64,000 nucleotides of DNA from Alphaproteobacteria bacterium (GTDB lineage: Bacteria > Pseudomonadota > Alphaproteobacteria > RF32 > CAG-239): positions 116,216-180,215 of the forward strand of contig SUUY01000004.1 in NCBI GenBank assembly GCA_015062285.1, in the 5' to 3' direction. Positions 7,943 to 15,934 of the stretch are shown one piece after another. Position 1 is the stretch's first letter. Every line of letters begins with the position of its first letter. Below the pieces are notes generated by a model, which was given only the letters and a program-made list of their open reading frames with translations, was not told where the DNA came from and did no database searches. A program made the position numbers and the translations under genes.

Positions 7943-9061
7943 ATGAAATTTGTAATTGAACGCGCAATTCTTCTTAAGACTTTGAGCCACGTACAGAGTA
8001 TTGTAGAAAAAAGAAACACAATCCCTGTTCTTTCTAATGTCAGAATCGAAGCTTTAGGCGATGGAATAAGTTTTAAAGCAACTGATATGGACACCGAAAT
8101 TACAGAAATTGTTGATGCAAAAATTTTAGAAACAGGAGCAACAACCGCTCCTGCTCATATGCTATATGATATTGTTCGTAAGCTTTCTGACGGCTCACAA
8201 GTTGAACTCACATATCCGGATGAAAAAGGTCAGCTCACTATCTCTTCAGCCAGATCAAAGTTTTCTCTTTCTACTATCGGCGTAGAAGATTTTCCGGTGA
8301 TATCCGGCGACAAACTTCCGACAAGTTTTGTGATGGCAAAAGACGAGCTTAAAGATGTGATTGATCGCACTCAATTTGCTGTATCTACTGAAGAAACAAG
8401 ATATTATCTCAATGGTCTATATGTTCATGCAAAAAAAGAAGGAGCTAACAACGTATTAAGAATCGTTGCTACAGACGGGCATCGTCTTGCTTGTGTAGAA
8501 TCTCCACTACCGCAAGGTGCGGAAGACCTAAAAGGTGTAATTATTCCACGCAAAACCGTTGCTGAAATCAGAAAACTTCTTGATGATAATTCTGTGGAAA
8601 ATGTAACGGTAGAAATATCAGAAAATAAAGTTCGCTTTAATTTGGCAGATATTACTTTAACTTCTAAATTAATTGACGGGACCTATCCTGACTATGAAAG
8701 AGTTATCCCGACAGACAATGATAAAACTCTTGAGCTCAATGTGAAAGAATTGGCTTCTGCTGTTGATCGTGTATCTGTTGTAGCAGAAAGAACCAGAGCT
8801 ATTAAGATGATTACCCATCCAAGCAAAGTAACTATTATGACATCAAGCCCTGATTTAGGAAACGCTTCTGAAGATTTAGATGCAAAATATGATCACGAAT
8901 CGTTAGAAATAGGATATAATTTCCGCTATCTATTAGATATCTTGGCTGAAATAAAAGGCGAAACTGTGCGCATATCCTTCGCTGATGGCTCTTCTCCTTC
9001 AGTTATCCATGACACTAGCGATGCCAGTGCAATTTATGTATTGATGCCGATGCGAGTTTAA
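7943..9061 (+). CDS. dnaN: DNA polymerase III beta sliding clamp
   Basis: 372 residues from ATG 7943, chosen because the family begins MKFVIERAILLKTLSHVQ; the longer frame from 7883 adds 20 unlikely residues. DnaN forms the ring that tethers Pol III and other enzymes to DNA. Three repeated clamp domains are recognisable (for example NTIPVLSNVRIEA near the start and LNVKELASAVDRVSVVAERTRAIK in the third) and the end YVLMPMRV is typical. The ribosome site is weak. recF starts on the base after the dnaN stop, so the two are probably co-translated. Confidence 0.98.
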   Translation: MKFVIERAILLKTLSHVQSIVEKRNTIPVLSNVRIEALGDGISFKATDMDTEITEIVDAKILETGATTAPAHMLYDIVRKLSDGSQVELTYPDEKGQLTISSARSKFSLSTIGVEDFPVISGDKLPTSFVMAKDELKDVIDRTQFAVSTEETRYYLNGLYVHAKKEGANNVLRIVATDGHRLACVESPLPQGAEDLKGVIIPRKTVAEIRKLLDDNSVENVTVEISENKVRFNLADITLTSKLIDGTYPDYERVIPTDNDKTLELNVKELASAVDRVSVVAERTRAIKMITHPSKVTIMTSSPDLGNASEDLDAKYDHESLEIGYNFRYLLDILAEIKGETVRISFADGSSPSVIHDTSDASAIYVLMPMRV

Positions 9062-10267
9062 ATGAGTAATTTGGCTTATAACTTATATCAAATTAACAGC
9101 GAAAAGTCAGGCGTTTCTCGCCTGACTTTAACTGATTTTAGAAATTATCAATTTTTACGAATAAATGTAGAGTCTGATATAGTTGTAATTCATGGTGAAA
9201 ACGGAACCGGAAAAACCAATATTTTGGAAGCAATTTCTTTTCTTTCCCCGGGAAAAGGTCTTAGGGGGGCGCGTCTTGCTGATATTAAGAGGATTGTAGT
9301 ACCGGAAAATGATGAATACAAACCAGAAATGATTTCTCCTTTTAATTGGGCTATTGCAGCAGAGACTTTTCAGGGAAATGATACTTATTCTATTGGTACA
9401 GCTGTTGAGAACAGTTTTCGAGAATCCATTGAAGAAGATGATGAGCATAAGTTATATGAAAGGCGAGTTGTAAAAATTAATGGAAACAAAGTATCCTCTC
9501 AAGCAGAACTGGGAAAATATTTATCAACAATTTGGCTTACACCCCAAATGGACAGACTTTTTCGCGGAGGAAGCCAACCAAGAAAAAATTTTTTAGATCG
9601 ACTGGTCTTTGCTTTTGATATGGAACACGCAAAAAGAATTATTAACTTTGAGCACTATTATAAAGAATGGTACAAGTTACTAAAAGAAGGCCGAAACGAT
9701 AATGCTTGGTTAGCAAGTCTTGAAGAAAACATGGCAGGTGTCGGAGTAGCCATTGCAGCCGCCAGAAGAGAGCAAATTGCAAGACTAAACACTTTTATTG
9801 AAAACGAACCGGATGACGTGTTTCCCTGTGTGCGTCTCGAACTTGATGGTACAATAGAAAAAATGCTTGATACGATGCCTGCGGTAGAGGTTGAAGATAG
9901 GTACCGTCGATTATTAGCAACTCAAAGAAAACGAATCCAATATAATGAAACTGTAGATGGGGTTAATCGAACAGATTTTAAAGTTTTCTATCGTAAGAAA
10001 AAAATGCCGGCAGAGCTTTGTTCCACGGGCGAACAAAAATCCTTACTCATCAGCATTATACTCGCTCAAACTAAATGTCAGATATTACATAGAGGATTTA
10101 CTCCCATCCTCCTTCTTGATGAAATTGCAACTCATTTAGATGACAGTAAAAGAGAGGCGCTGATTGAAAAGATAAAAGAACTTGGAGCGCAAGCATGGAT
10201 TACAACAACTAATCCTGAACTGTTTTCGTCTCTTAAAGGTTATGCTCAATTCCTAAAAATCGGGTAA
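9062..10267 (+). CDS. recF: DNA replication and repair protein RecF
   Basis: 401 residues. RecF loads RecA at gaps with RecO and RecR. Walker A is GENGTGKT at 45-52, the ABC-like signature is STGEQKSLL and Walker B is ILLLDEIATHLDD. Family similarity begins at VSRLTLTDFRNY (about residue 18), so the first 17 residues are extra. The ATG is immediately after the dnaN TAA with no space for its own ribosome site other than in dnaN. A perfect hairpin covers codons 14-23 (separate entry). A gyrB gene often follows recF; here gyrB is elsewhere, at 18742. Confidence 0.96.
   Translation: MSNLAYNLYQINSEKSGVSRLTLTDFRNYQFLRINVESDIVVIHGENGTGKTNILEAISFLSPGKGLRGARLADIKRIVVPENDEYKPEMISPFNWAIAAETFQGNDTYSIGTAVENSFRESIEEDDEHKLYERRVVKINGNKVSSQAELGKYLSTIWLTPQMDRLFRGGSQPRKNFLDRLVFAFDMEHAKRIINFEHYYKEWYKLLKEGRNDNAWLASLEENMAGVGVAIAAARREQIARLNTFIENEPDDVFPCVRLELDGTIEKMLDTMPAVEVEDRYRRLLATQRKRIQYNETVDGVNRTDFKVFYRKKKMPAELCSTGEQKSLLISIILAQTKCQILHRGFTPILLLDEIATHLDDSKREALIEKIKELGAQAWITTTNPELFSSLKGYAQFLKIG
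9103..9129 (+). promoter_or_regulatory. perfect hairpin inside the start of recF
   Basis: AAAGTCAGGCG at 9103-9113 and CGCCTGACTTT at 9119-9129 form an 11-bp perfect stem with loop TTTCT. It lies at the junction between the extra N-terminal residues and the conserved RecF start. It could slow or terminate read-through from dnaN, or limit RecF translation. Confidence 0.6.
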
Positions 10268-10282
10268 AAAAAACAGTTTCTT

Positions 10283-11089
10283 TTAGCACGATAACTCAAC
10301 GACAACAGGAACATGATCTGACGGTCGATTGGATAGCCTCATTTCTTTTATAACGTAGGCATCAACAACTTGGCTTTGTAAATTGGGAGTTACCCATATA
10401 TGATCCAAACGTCTTCCTTTATCGTTTGATTGCCAGTTTGGATTACGATAGCTCCACCAAGAATATATTTTTTGTGGTTCCGGATATATTTTGCGAACAA
10501 CGTCAATAAAGTCCAAAGAATTATAGAGGCGGTTTATTCTTTCAACTTCTATGGGCGTATGTGATACAGTTTTTAGCAGCTGCTTATGACCCCAAACATC
10601 GTTTTCCAAAGGAGCAACATTAAAATCACCGCAAATAATCATTTTTTTATCTTGCCACTTAGTTTTATGTTGCTCAAAATACTCCGCAACATCATCAATA
10701 AAGCAAAGCTTATGGGCAAATGATATGTTTTCTATCGGGTCAGGAATATCACCACCGGCGGGAACATAAATATTATTAATTTCAACATTATCTAGAATTG
10801 TGGCTTTAATGTGGCGTGCGTCGTGCTTCCCCAGCCAATCTTTTTGCTCTATTTTTTGTAATGGAGTTTTTGATAATATGGCAACGCCATTGTATCCGGC
10901 TTGACCGTACAAAGCTATATGTTCAAATCCTATATTTCTAATTTCTCCAAAGGGGAAATCTTCTTCCTTTGCTTTTACTTCTTGAAGGCAAATAACGTCA
11001 GGAGAAACGAGGCTACAAAACAACTTTAATTGTTCTAAGCGAATACGAATCGAATTTACATTCCATGTTGCCAGCTTAATTTTAGGCAT
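10283..11089 (-). CDS. xthA: exodeoxyribonuclease III
   Basis: 268 residues of the exonuclease-endonuclease-phosphatase fold. Motifs: LATWNVNSIR near the start, LQEVKA with the metal-binding Glu, GDFNVAP, the RRLDHIW motif, and PSDHVPV with the catalytic His at the end. It cuts at abasic sites and removes 3' blocks in base excision repair, working in the same pathway as MutM in this window. It is 2 bases downstream of lolA in the same direction, a common alphaproteobacterial pairing. Confidence 0.97.
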   Translation of the reverse strand: MPKIKLATWNVNSIRIRLEQLKLFCSLVSPDVICLQEVKAKEEDFPFGEIRNIGFEHIALYGQAGYNGVAILSKTPLQKIEQKDWLGKHDARHIKATILDNVEINNIYVPAGGDIPDPIENISFAHKLCFIDDVAEYFEQHKTKWQDKKMIICGDFNVAPLENDVWGHKQLLKTVSHTPIEVERINRLYNSLDFIDVVRKIYPEPQKIYSWWSYRNPNWQSNDKGRRLDHIWVTPNLQSQVVDAYVIKEMRLSNRPSDHVPVVVELSC

Positions 11090-11091
11090 TG

Positions 11092-11703
11092 CTATCTTTT
11101 CTTTTTATAAGATCTTGGAGATGATTTCTTTTCCTTAAATTTGAATATCTTATCATCAAGAGGAAGATCTTTTTGAGCGTCATATAATGAAACCGAAACC
11201 TCGACACTTTGAGGGTCAATAATTTTCCACTGCTTTAACTCCATGGGATTGTTAGAAAAAACCAGAGTTATAGGTCCTAAATTTCCTTTTTGAGCATAGT
11301 CCAATGTTATTGAGGTTGATCCGCTATCCTGATAAAAATCCAAAATTTTAATGTTTTTGCCATCAATTTTTATATCATTTCCAAGAATCAGGCTTGCCGG
11401 TATATCGTCATAATCAATATGAGAAACCTGATCTAGCTCTGTATCGTTATAAACTATAAAATTTCCGTCTCCGGCAATCAAAACGTTTACCGGATCGGCG
11501 TATTCCATACGAATTTTATTTGGCTTTTTGATAAACAAACGCCCTTCAGCTGTAGCTCCGTTACTGGCCATTTGCACAAATGTTGCCTGAAGACTTTTTA
11601 GATTATTGAGATATGTTTCTATTTTTTTGATGTTTTCCGCGCTTTGAGCATGGGCACTATGGCAAAACAAGGTAAACAATATTGCTAAAAACAATCTTTC
11701 CAT
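11092..11703 (-). CDS. lolA: outer-membrane lipoprotein carrier LolA
   Basis: 203 residues with a signal peptide (residues 1-19, ending CHSAHA). The mature part shows the LolA pattern: YLNNLKSLQATFVQ, GRLFIKKPNKIRMEY, NFIVYND, and late hydrophobic-face strands. LolA carries lipoproteins across the periplasm from LolCDE to the outer membrane. The tail is unusually basic (KKSSPRSYKKKR). LolB and LolCDE are not in the window. Promoter probably lies in 11704-11770. Confidence 0.92.
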   Translation of the reverse strand: MERLFLAILFTLFCHSAHAQSAENIKKIETYLNNLKSLQATFVQMASNGATAEGRLFIKKPNKIRMEYADPVNVLIAGDGNFIVYNDTELDQVSHIDYDDIPASLILGNDIKIDGKNIKILDFYQDSGSTSITLDYAQKGNLGPITLVFSNNPMELKQWKIIDPQSVEVSVSLYDAQKDLPLDDKIFKFKEKKSSPRSYKKKR

Positions 11704-11774
11704 TTTTTAGAATTCCCTATCTTATTAATCAGGGCATATTATATAATCAATAATTATAATTAGTAAATATAAAG

Positions 11775-11818
11775 AATCCCTCTTGTCAGCAAAATATAAA
11801 ACAAGAGGGATTTTTTTT
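11775..11818 (-). terminator. terminator-like hairpin after the small Gly-Cys gene
   Basis: AATCCCTCTTGT at 11775-11786 pairs perfectly with ACAAGAGGGATT at 11801-11812. Read leftwards it ends the small gene at 11817 and shields it from lolA; the longer T-run (11811-11818) is on the plus strand. Confidence 0.7.
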
Positions 11819-11966
11819 AATAACTTGAATTGCAACCACAACCGCAACCGCCAGACGAGGTTGTTTTACTGTCTTTTTCTTTTGAAGTGTTTGCAGATTT
11901 TGTACTCTGAGAATTTTCAGAAGCTGCCATTTTTGATGGCTTGTCTCTCATATCTTTACATGACAT
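11817..11966 (-). CDS. 49-residue Ser/Thr/Lys-rich protein with a Gly-Cys tail
   Basis: Start ATG 11966 is set by an AAGGAG ribosome site seven bases upstream (11973-11978, minus strand). The peptide begins MSCKDMRDKP, has a polar Ser/Thr/Lys-rich middle, and ends SSGGCGCGCNSSY, with three Cys alternating with Gly. A clean terminator follows. I do not recognise a family. The layout of a polar leader and a Cys/Gly/Ser tail recalls modified-peptide precursors and also small metal-binding proteins, but no modifying enzyme or exporter is adjacent, and the neighbour upstream is a DNA methyltransferase. Function not assigned. Confidence 0.6.
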   Translation of the reverse strand: MSCKDMRDKPSKMAASENSQSTKSANTSKEKDSKTTSSGGCGCGCNSSY

Positions 11967-12051
11967 AATTTTTCTCCTTATATTAAACAACGTGCAAACT
12001 ATGATGTAAGACAAATTTACAATAAAACAACACACCCTAGCCTAAAGATAG

Positions 12052-12987
12052 TTAATGGCCGCAATTCCTACTTTTAAAAATTCCATTTTCAAAACCTTGA
12101 ATCTTAGAATCAGAATCGGCCATATCCAATCGTTTTAGAGCAAGTGCCGCATACTCCTTTTCTTGTTCTATACCAATGAATTTGCGGTTTAGTTTTTTTG
12201 CAACTACTGCTGTGGTTCCGGATCCCAAAAACGGATCAAAGACAATGTCTCCTTCATTGCTTGATGCTAGTATCAACTTAGCAATTAGCTTTTCCGGTTT
12301 TTGTGTCGGGTGATTAGTATTTTCCGGCATAGACCAAAAAGGTATCGATATATCGGTCCATATATTGGAAGGATATGTTAAACGATATTTTTGACCTTCT
12401 GTTTCTTTCCAGTCTTTAGGCTTTCCTTTTTTATCTCTATATGGCGCCAACACCGTGCGTTGAATTTTTACGGCATCAAGGTTAAACGTGTATTCCTTAC
12501 CCTTGGTAAAAAACCAAATATCTTCCAAACAATTTTTCCAGTTGTTAAGAGCTCCCCTGCCCTTTTCTCTTTCCCAAGAGATTCTGTTTTGTAATATAAA
12601 ATATTTTCCTGCAACTTCAGGAACAAACAAAGATGTTTTCCAATCAGAACAGATATATATGCTGGCATTTTCTTTTAATAATCTGACAGTTTTTTGAAGC
12701 CATGCATCTAGCCATTTTATGTAGTCATCGGCCTCCATTGCCTTAAAAATATTTTTCCCGAAATTTTTTGTAAGATTATAAGGAGGATCTACAACCATCA
12801 AATCAATACAATTATCGGGCATATAATTCATTGCCTTAAAACAATCTTGGCATATTACCTGATTTTCTAATTCAGGTAGGGCTGTCGGTTCTTTTAGTTT
12901 TATTGATTGAGATACATATAAAGCCGCCTCAATACGAGACAGCTCTATGGTTTTGTTGCGAGGAGCTTTGTTCTTGCTTTTGGGCAA
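12052..12987 (-). CDS. solitary DNA N6-adenine or N4-cytosine methyltransferase, beta type
   Basis: 311 residues from TTG 12987, which has GGAG nine bases upstream and starts one base after the ptsH stop; a second TTG at 13026 without a ribosome site would add 13 residues. Motif IV DPPYNL comes before the SAM-binding motif FDPFLGSGTTAV, the beta-class order, and NHPTQKP precedes motif I. It lacks the C-terminal DNA-recognition extension of CcrM, and no restriction gene is near. It probably methylates adenine within an unknown site. Location at the end of a PTS operon is unusual. Confidence 0.85.
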   Translation of the reverse strand: MPKSKNKAPRNKTIELSRIEAALYVSQSIKLKEPTALPELENQVICQDCFKAMNYMPDNCIDLMVVDPPYNLTKNFGKNIFKAMEADDYIKWLDAWLQKTVRLLKENASIYICSDWKTSLFVPEVAGKYFILQNRISWEREKGRGALNNWKNCLEDIWFFTKGKEYTFNLDAVKIQRTVLAPYRDKKGKPKDWKETEGQKYRLTYPSNIWTDISIPFWSMPENTNHPTQKPEKLIAKLILASSNEGDIVFDPFLGSGTTAVVAKKLNRKFIGIEQEKEYAALALKRLDMADSDSKIQGFENGIFKSRNCGH

Positions 12988-12988
12988 T

Positions 12989-13264
12989 CTATTCTTCTCC
13001 AAATTTGTTATTAAGCAACTCTTCAATAGCGCACATTGCTTTTTCGCTATCTTTTCCGGAGCATGTGACTTTGACCGTTGCTCCCTTGGATGCTGCCAAC
13101 ATCATTAGCCCCATTATTGAGCAACCGCTTACGGTTTGTCCAATTCTCTCGACCTCAACTTCAGCATCGAATGGTTCAATTGTTTTTACGAATGCGGCTG
13201 CAGCTCTGGCATGCAAACCCTTTTTGTTTTTTATTTCCAATTCTTTGATTAATTTGTCGCTCAT
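12989..13264 (-). CDS. ptsH: phosphocarrier protein HPr
   Basis: 91 residues. GLHARAAAAF carries the phosphorylated His18, and GCSIMGLMML carries Ser49, the site used by HPr kinase. Both regulatory sites are therefore present, matching the HPr kinase at 50595. HPr passes phosphate from enzyme I to EIIA; enzyme I is not in the window. It follows the EIIA gene by 3 bases and its stop is next to the TTG start of the methyltransferase. Confidence 0.96.
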   Translation of the reverse strand: MSDKLIKELEIKNKKGLHARAAAAFVKTIEPFDAEVEVERIGQTVSGCSIMGLMMLAASKGATVKVTCSGKDSEKAMCAIEELLNNKFGEE

Positions 13265-13267
13265 GGT

Positions 13268-13666
13268 CTATAGTCCTAACAACTGGGAAGCTATGTTAAT
13301 ATATTTTTTTCCTGCCTCTTGAGCCCCTTCAACTGTGCCTTTAAGATCTTTTTCTTTACGAAGTTTTGCTATCTTAATAAGCATGGGTAAATTTACACCA
13401 GCAATAATTTCTACCTTGGCTCTATCCATTATGGAAATAGCTAAATTTGAGGGAGTACCCCCAAACATATCGGTTAGAACAACAACTCCTTTTCCGGAAT
13501 TAACGCTTTCTACTTTTTGTAAAATTTCGGCTCTCCTAACCTCCATATCATCTTCCGGACCGATGCATACTGTTGCAACATTTTGCTGTTGTCCTACAAC
13601 ATGTTGCATAGCAGAGACAAATTCATTTGCCAGATTGCCATGAGTTACAAGCACTAATCCTATCAT
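13268..13666 (-). CDS. PTS EIIA component, mannose family
   Basis: 132 residues. The start MIGLVLVTHGNLANEF holds the active-site His9, and VVLTDMFGGTPSNLA is the conserved EIIA-Man loop. No IIB, IIC or IID partner is nearby, so as in other alphaproteobacteria it is more likely a regulatory phosphate acceptor than part of a sugar transporter. Middle gene of a leftward operon: unknown 139-residue protein, EIIA, HPr, methyltransferase. Confidence 0.93.
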   Translation of the reverse strand: MIGLVLVTHGNLANEFVSAMQHVVGQQQNVATVCIGPEDDMEVRRAEILQKVESVNSGKGVVVLTDMFGGTPSNLAISIMDRAKVEIIAGVNLPMLIKIAKLRKEKDLKGTVEGAQEAGKKYINIASQLLGL

Positions 13667-13678
13667 TGCTACTCCTTA

Positions 13679-14098
13679 TTATTTTTCTGAACCGTTAGAC
13701 CAAACCTTGACGGCACCAAATTCTTTGATCAGCTCATCTCTTGTTTTTACTTTTACGATTTCATCTGCTCTAGTTGATTTTCCCTCAAAAACAATTTCTT
13801 CAACATTTTCTACCGGAACGCCGTATGTTCTTTCTACCATTTTGCCCTTGAGCTCAACAATCAAAACAAATTCTGACTCAGCCAAAGGAGCTACGGTCTC
13901 TTTGTTGATATTATCTAGCCTGACAGCCAAGCGAGCATCTCTTTTTAAAAGAGCTGTATGTTTACCGTCAAATTCTAAAACCGGTTCAACCGGTGTTCCT
14001 TCCCTGGCGTCAATAAAAATCGCCAACTCGCCATACTTGTTTTCTATAATTTCGTAAAAATCCTGTTTTTCGATCAGAGTGTAGTATTGTGTTTCCAT
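13679..14098 (-). CDS. unknown protein heading the PTS operon
   Basis: 139 residues, acidic, without signal peptide, membrane segment or cysteine. Alternating hydrophobic and charged residues (for example FVLIVELKGKMVERTYGV) suggest a mostly beta-sheet, cytoplasmic protein. I recognise no family. It lies 12 bases upstream of the EIIA gene in the same direction, so a role linked to the regulatory PTS is a fair guess only. Its start faces a 28-bp palindrome shared with the divergent ABC exporter. Confidence 0.7.
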   Translation of the reverse strand: METQYYTLIEKQDFYEIIENKYGELAIFIDAREGTPVEPVLEFDGKHTALLKRDARLAVRLDNINKETVAPLAESEFVLIVELKGKMVERTYGVPVENVEEIVFEGKSTRADEIVKVKTRDELIKEFGAVKVWSNGSEK

Positions 14099-14121
14099 TG
14101 TATTTCCTTGATTGTTGCAAA

Positions 14122-14149
14122 AATAATGTTACTATGGTATAACATTATT
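14122..14149. promoter_or_regulatory. 28-bp palindrome in a divergent promoter region
   Basis: AATAATGTTA at 14122-14131 is the exact reverse complement of TAACATTATT at 14140-14149, with an 8-base spacer. It lies between the PTS operon (leftward from 14098) and the ABC exporter (rightward from 14188), a position expected for a dimeric repressor or activator site. Confidence 0.5.
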
Positions 14150-14187
14150 ACAAAAGTGTCAATTTAGTGTTAAAAAGAAACAGCTTT

Positions 14188-15933
14188 ATGGAAAAAAACG
14201 CATTCAAATTTATTTGGCATTATACAAAAATTTTCAAGACAGCACTTATTGCTATGCTTATATTATTAATTATCGGGCAAATTTGCAGACAATTTACGCC
14301 TTACTACTTAGCAAAAATATATGAAACAATATCCGGGTTTGCCAGCATTCCATCCGCATGGCACGATTTGCTTTCTTTTATATTTTTGGCATTTTTAACT
14401 CAATTGTTAGGAACAACCGTTCCAAATAGCGGATTTATTATAAGCGCCAAAATAACGCCAAAAATAAGAACTCTTGTGATTAGAGATGTGTTTGATTTTG
14501 TAAACAAGCATTCCATAGCTTTTTTTTCACATGAAATGGCAGGAAATATATCTAATAAGGTGCAACAGCTACAAAGCGGTGTCACAGAGCTGTTTCATCA
14601 TAGCTTAGATAGTGTTTGGAGCGTTTGCTATGCAATGATAGGCGTAATCATATTAAGTTCTGTAAGCTTGTGGCTAACGCCAGTATTTGTATTGTGGGCC
14701 ATATCAATAATATCTTTAGGTCTGCTATTGGGAAAAAAACTTCATAAACTATCTAAAGATTCCAGCACAAAACAAAGCATAGCAAACGGAATGATTGTGG
14801 ACTCTTTGGCTAATTATTCCGAAATTAAAAGCTTTGCTAATTTTAAATATGAAAGGCTTAACCTATTAAAAGCTCTCAGAATTTTGCGCAAATCAGAAAG
14901 CAAAGAGGAAATTGGTCGAGCCTTTATTATTTTCATTCAGCATTTAGCTGTTGTTATTTCATTTATGTTGTTTTTGCTATATACGGCTTGGTTGTTTAAG
15001 AATGCTATTTTGACATCTACTGATTTTATTTTTGTAAATGGTCTGTTTTATACAATGTCGGGAGTGGTTTTTAATATCACCTATGGTTATAACCAACTTT
15101 CAAGGGTTTTGGGCAGAATCAATTCTGCTTTAGAAACATTGGCTGTAGATCCCGAGATTGTCGACCTACCAAAAGCAGAAAAACTAAAAATAAAAAAAGC
15201 AGAAATTTCTTTTTGCGGTGTTGAGTTTTCTTATAAGAATAATCGAAAAATTTTTTCCAACCTGAATGTAACTATAAAAGCAGGAGAAAAGATAGGTTTG
15301 GTTGGCGCCAGTGGAGCAGGTAAATCCACTTTTATAAAGCTGTTGGCAAGGTATTTTGATGTGAAAAACGGCTGCATAAAAATCAACGGAAAAGATATTC
15401 GTAATATTACACAAGAATCTTTACATAAGCATATTGCAACAATACCTCAAGATGTATGCTTGTTTAATCGTAGTTTGAAAGACAATATTCGTTACGGGAA
15501 AACTAATGCATCGGACAAAGAAATTGTCGCCGCTGCCAAAACAGCTTCTGCTCATAATTTTATTAAAAATTTAGCATCCGGTTATGACACAAAAGTTGGA
15601 GATAGAGGTGTGGTTTTATCTGGCGGAGAACGCCAACGTATAGCCATTGCACGAGCTGTACTGAAGAATGCGCCAATATTAATTTTTGATGAAGCAACAT
15701 CTTCTCTTGATACCGAAAACGAAAAGCATATTCAAGAATCTTTATCAAAGCTTATGAAGGGAAAAACAGTGATAGCTGTTGCCCACCGCCTCTCAACACT
15801 TAAAGAGATGGATAGAATTTTGGTCTTTGATAAAGGAAAGATTATTGAAGAAGGAAACCATGAGAGCCTTTTAAGAAAACAAGGAAAATATGCTAAGCTT
15901 TTTAAAATGCAATCAGGAGGATTCTTAAAATAA
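14188..15933 (+). CDS. ABC exporter, fused membrane and ATPase domains
   Basis: 581 residues from ATG 14188 (GTG 14167 is an alternative). The first 315 residues hold the six-helix transmembrane domain (for example ALIAMLILLIIGQI and AVVISFMLFLLYTAWLF). The ATPase follows: Walker A GASGAGKST at about 373, signature LSGGERQR at 477, Walker B ILIFDEATSSLD at about 497 and H-loop AHRLST near 533. All catalytic motifs are intact. It is a half-size exporter that would work as a homodimer; lipid, peptide or drug cargo cannot be told. Divergent from the PTS operon, followed after one base by an unknown gene. Confidence 0.92.
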   Translation: MEKNAFKFIWHYTKIFKTALIAMLILLIIGQICRQFTPYYLAKIYETISGFASIPSAWHDLLSFIFLAFLTQLLGTTVPNSGFIISAKITPKIRTLVIRDVFDFVNKHSIAFFSHEMAGNISNKVQQLQSGVTELFHHSLDSVWSVCYAMIGVIILSSVSLWLTPVFVLWAISIISLGLLLGKKLHKLSKDSSTKQSIANGMIVDSLANYSEIKSFANFKYERLNLLKALRILRKSESKEEIGRAFIIFIQHLAVVISFMLFLLYTAWLFKNAILTSTDFIFVNGLFYTMSGVVFNITYGYNQLSRVLGRINSALETLAVDPEIVDLPKAEKLKIKKAEISFCGVEFSYKNNRKIFSNLNVTIKAGEKIGLVGASGAGKSTFIKLLARYFDVKNGCIKINGKDIRNITQESLHKHIATIPQDVCLFNRSLKDNIRYGKTNASDKEIVAAAKTASAHNFIKNLASGYDTKVGDRGVVLSGGERQRIAIARAVLKNAPILIFDEATSSLDTENEKHIQESLSKLMKGKTVIAVAHRLSTLKEMDRILVFDKGKIIEEGNHESLLRKQGKYAKLFKMQSGGFLK

Positions 15934-15934
15934 C

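Noticed and set aside
12052..12987. Methyltransferase as CcrM
   Set aside because: It lacks the C-terminal CcrM domain and the DPPYNLQL context, so GANTC specificity cannot be claimed. It is also not called part of a restriction system, as no nuclease gene is near.
12903..13322. 139-codon plus-strand open frame over ptsH and the methyltransferase gene
   Set aside because: It is antisense to well-identified HPr and methyltransferase genes and has no recognisable motif or ribosome site.
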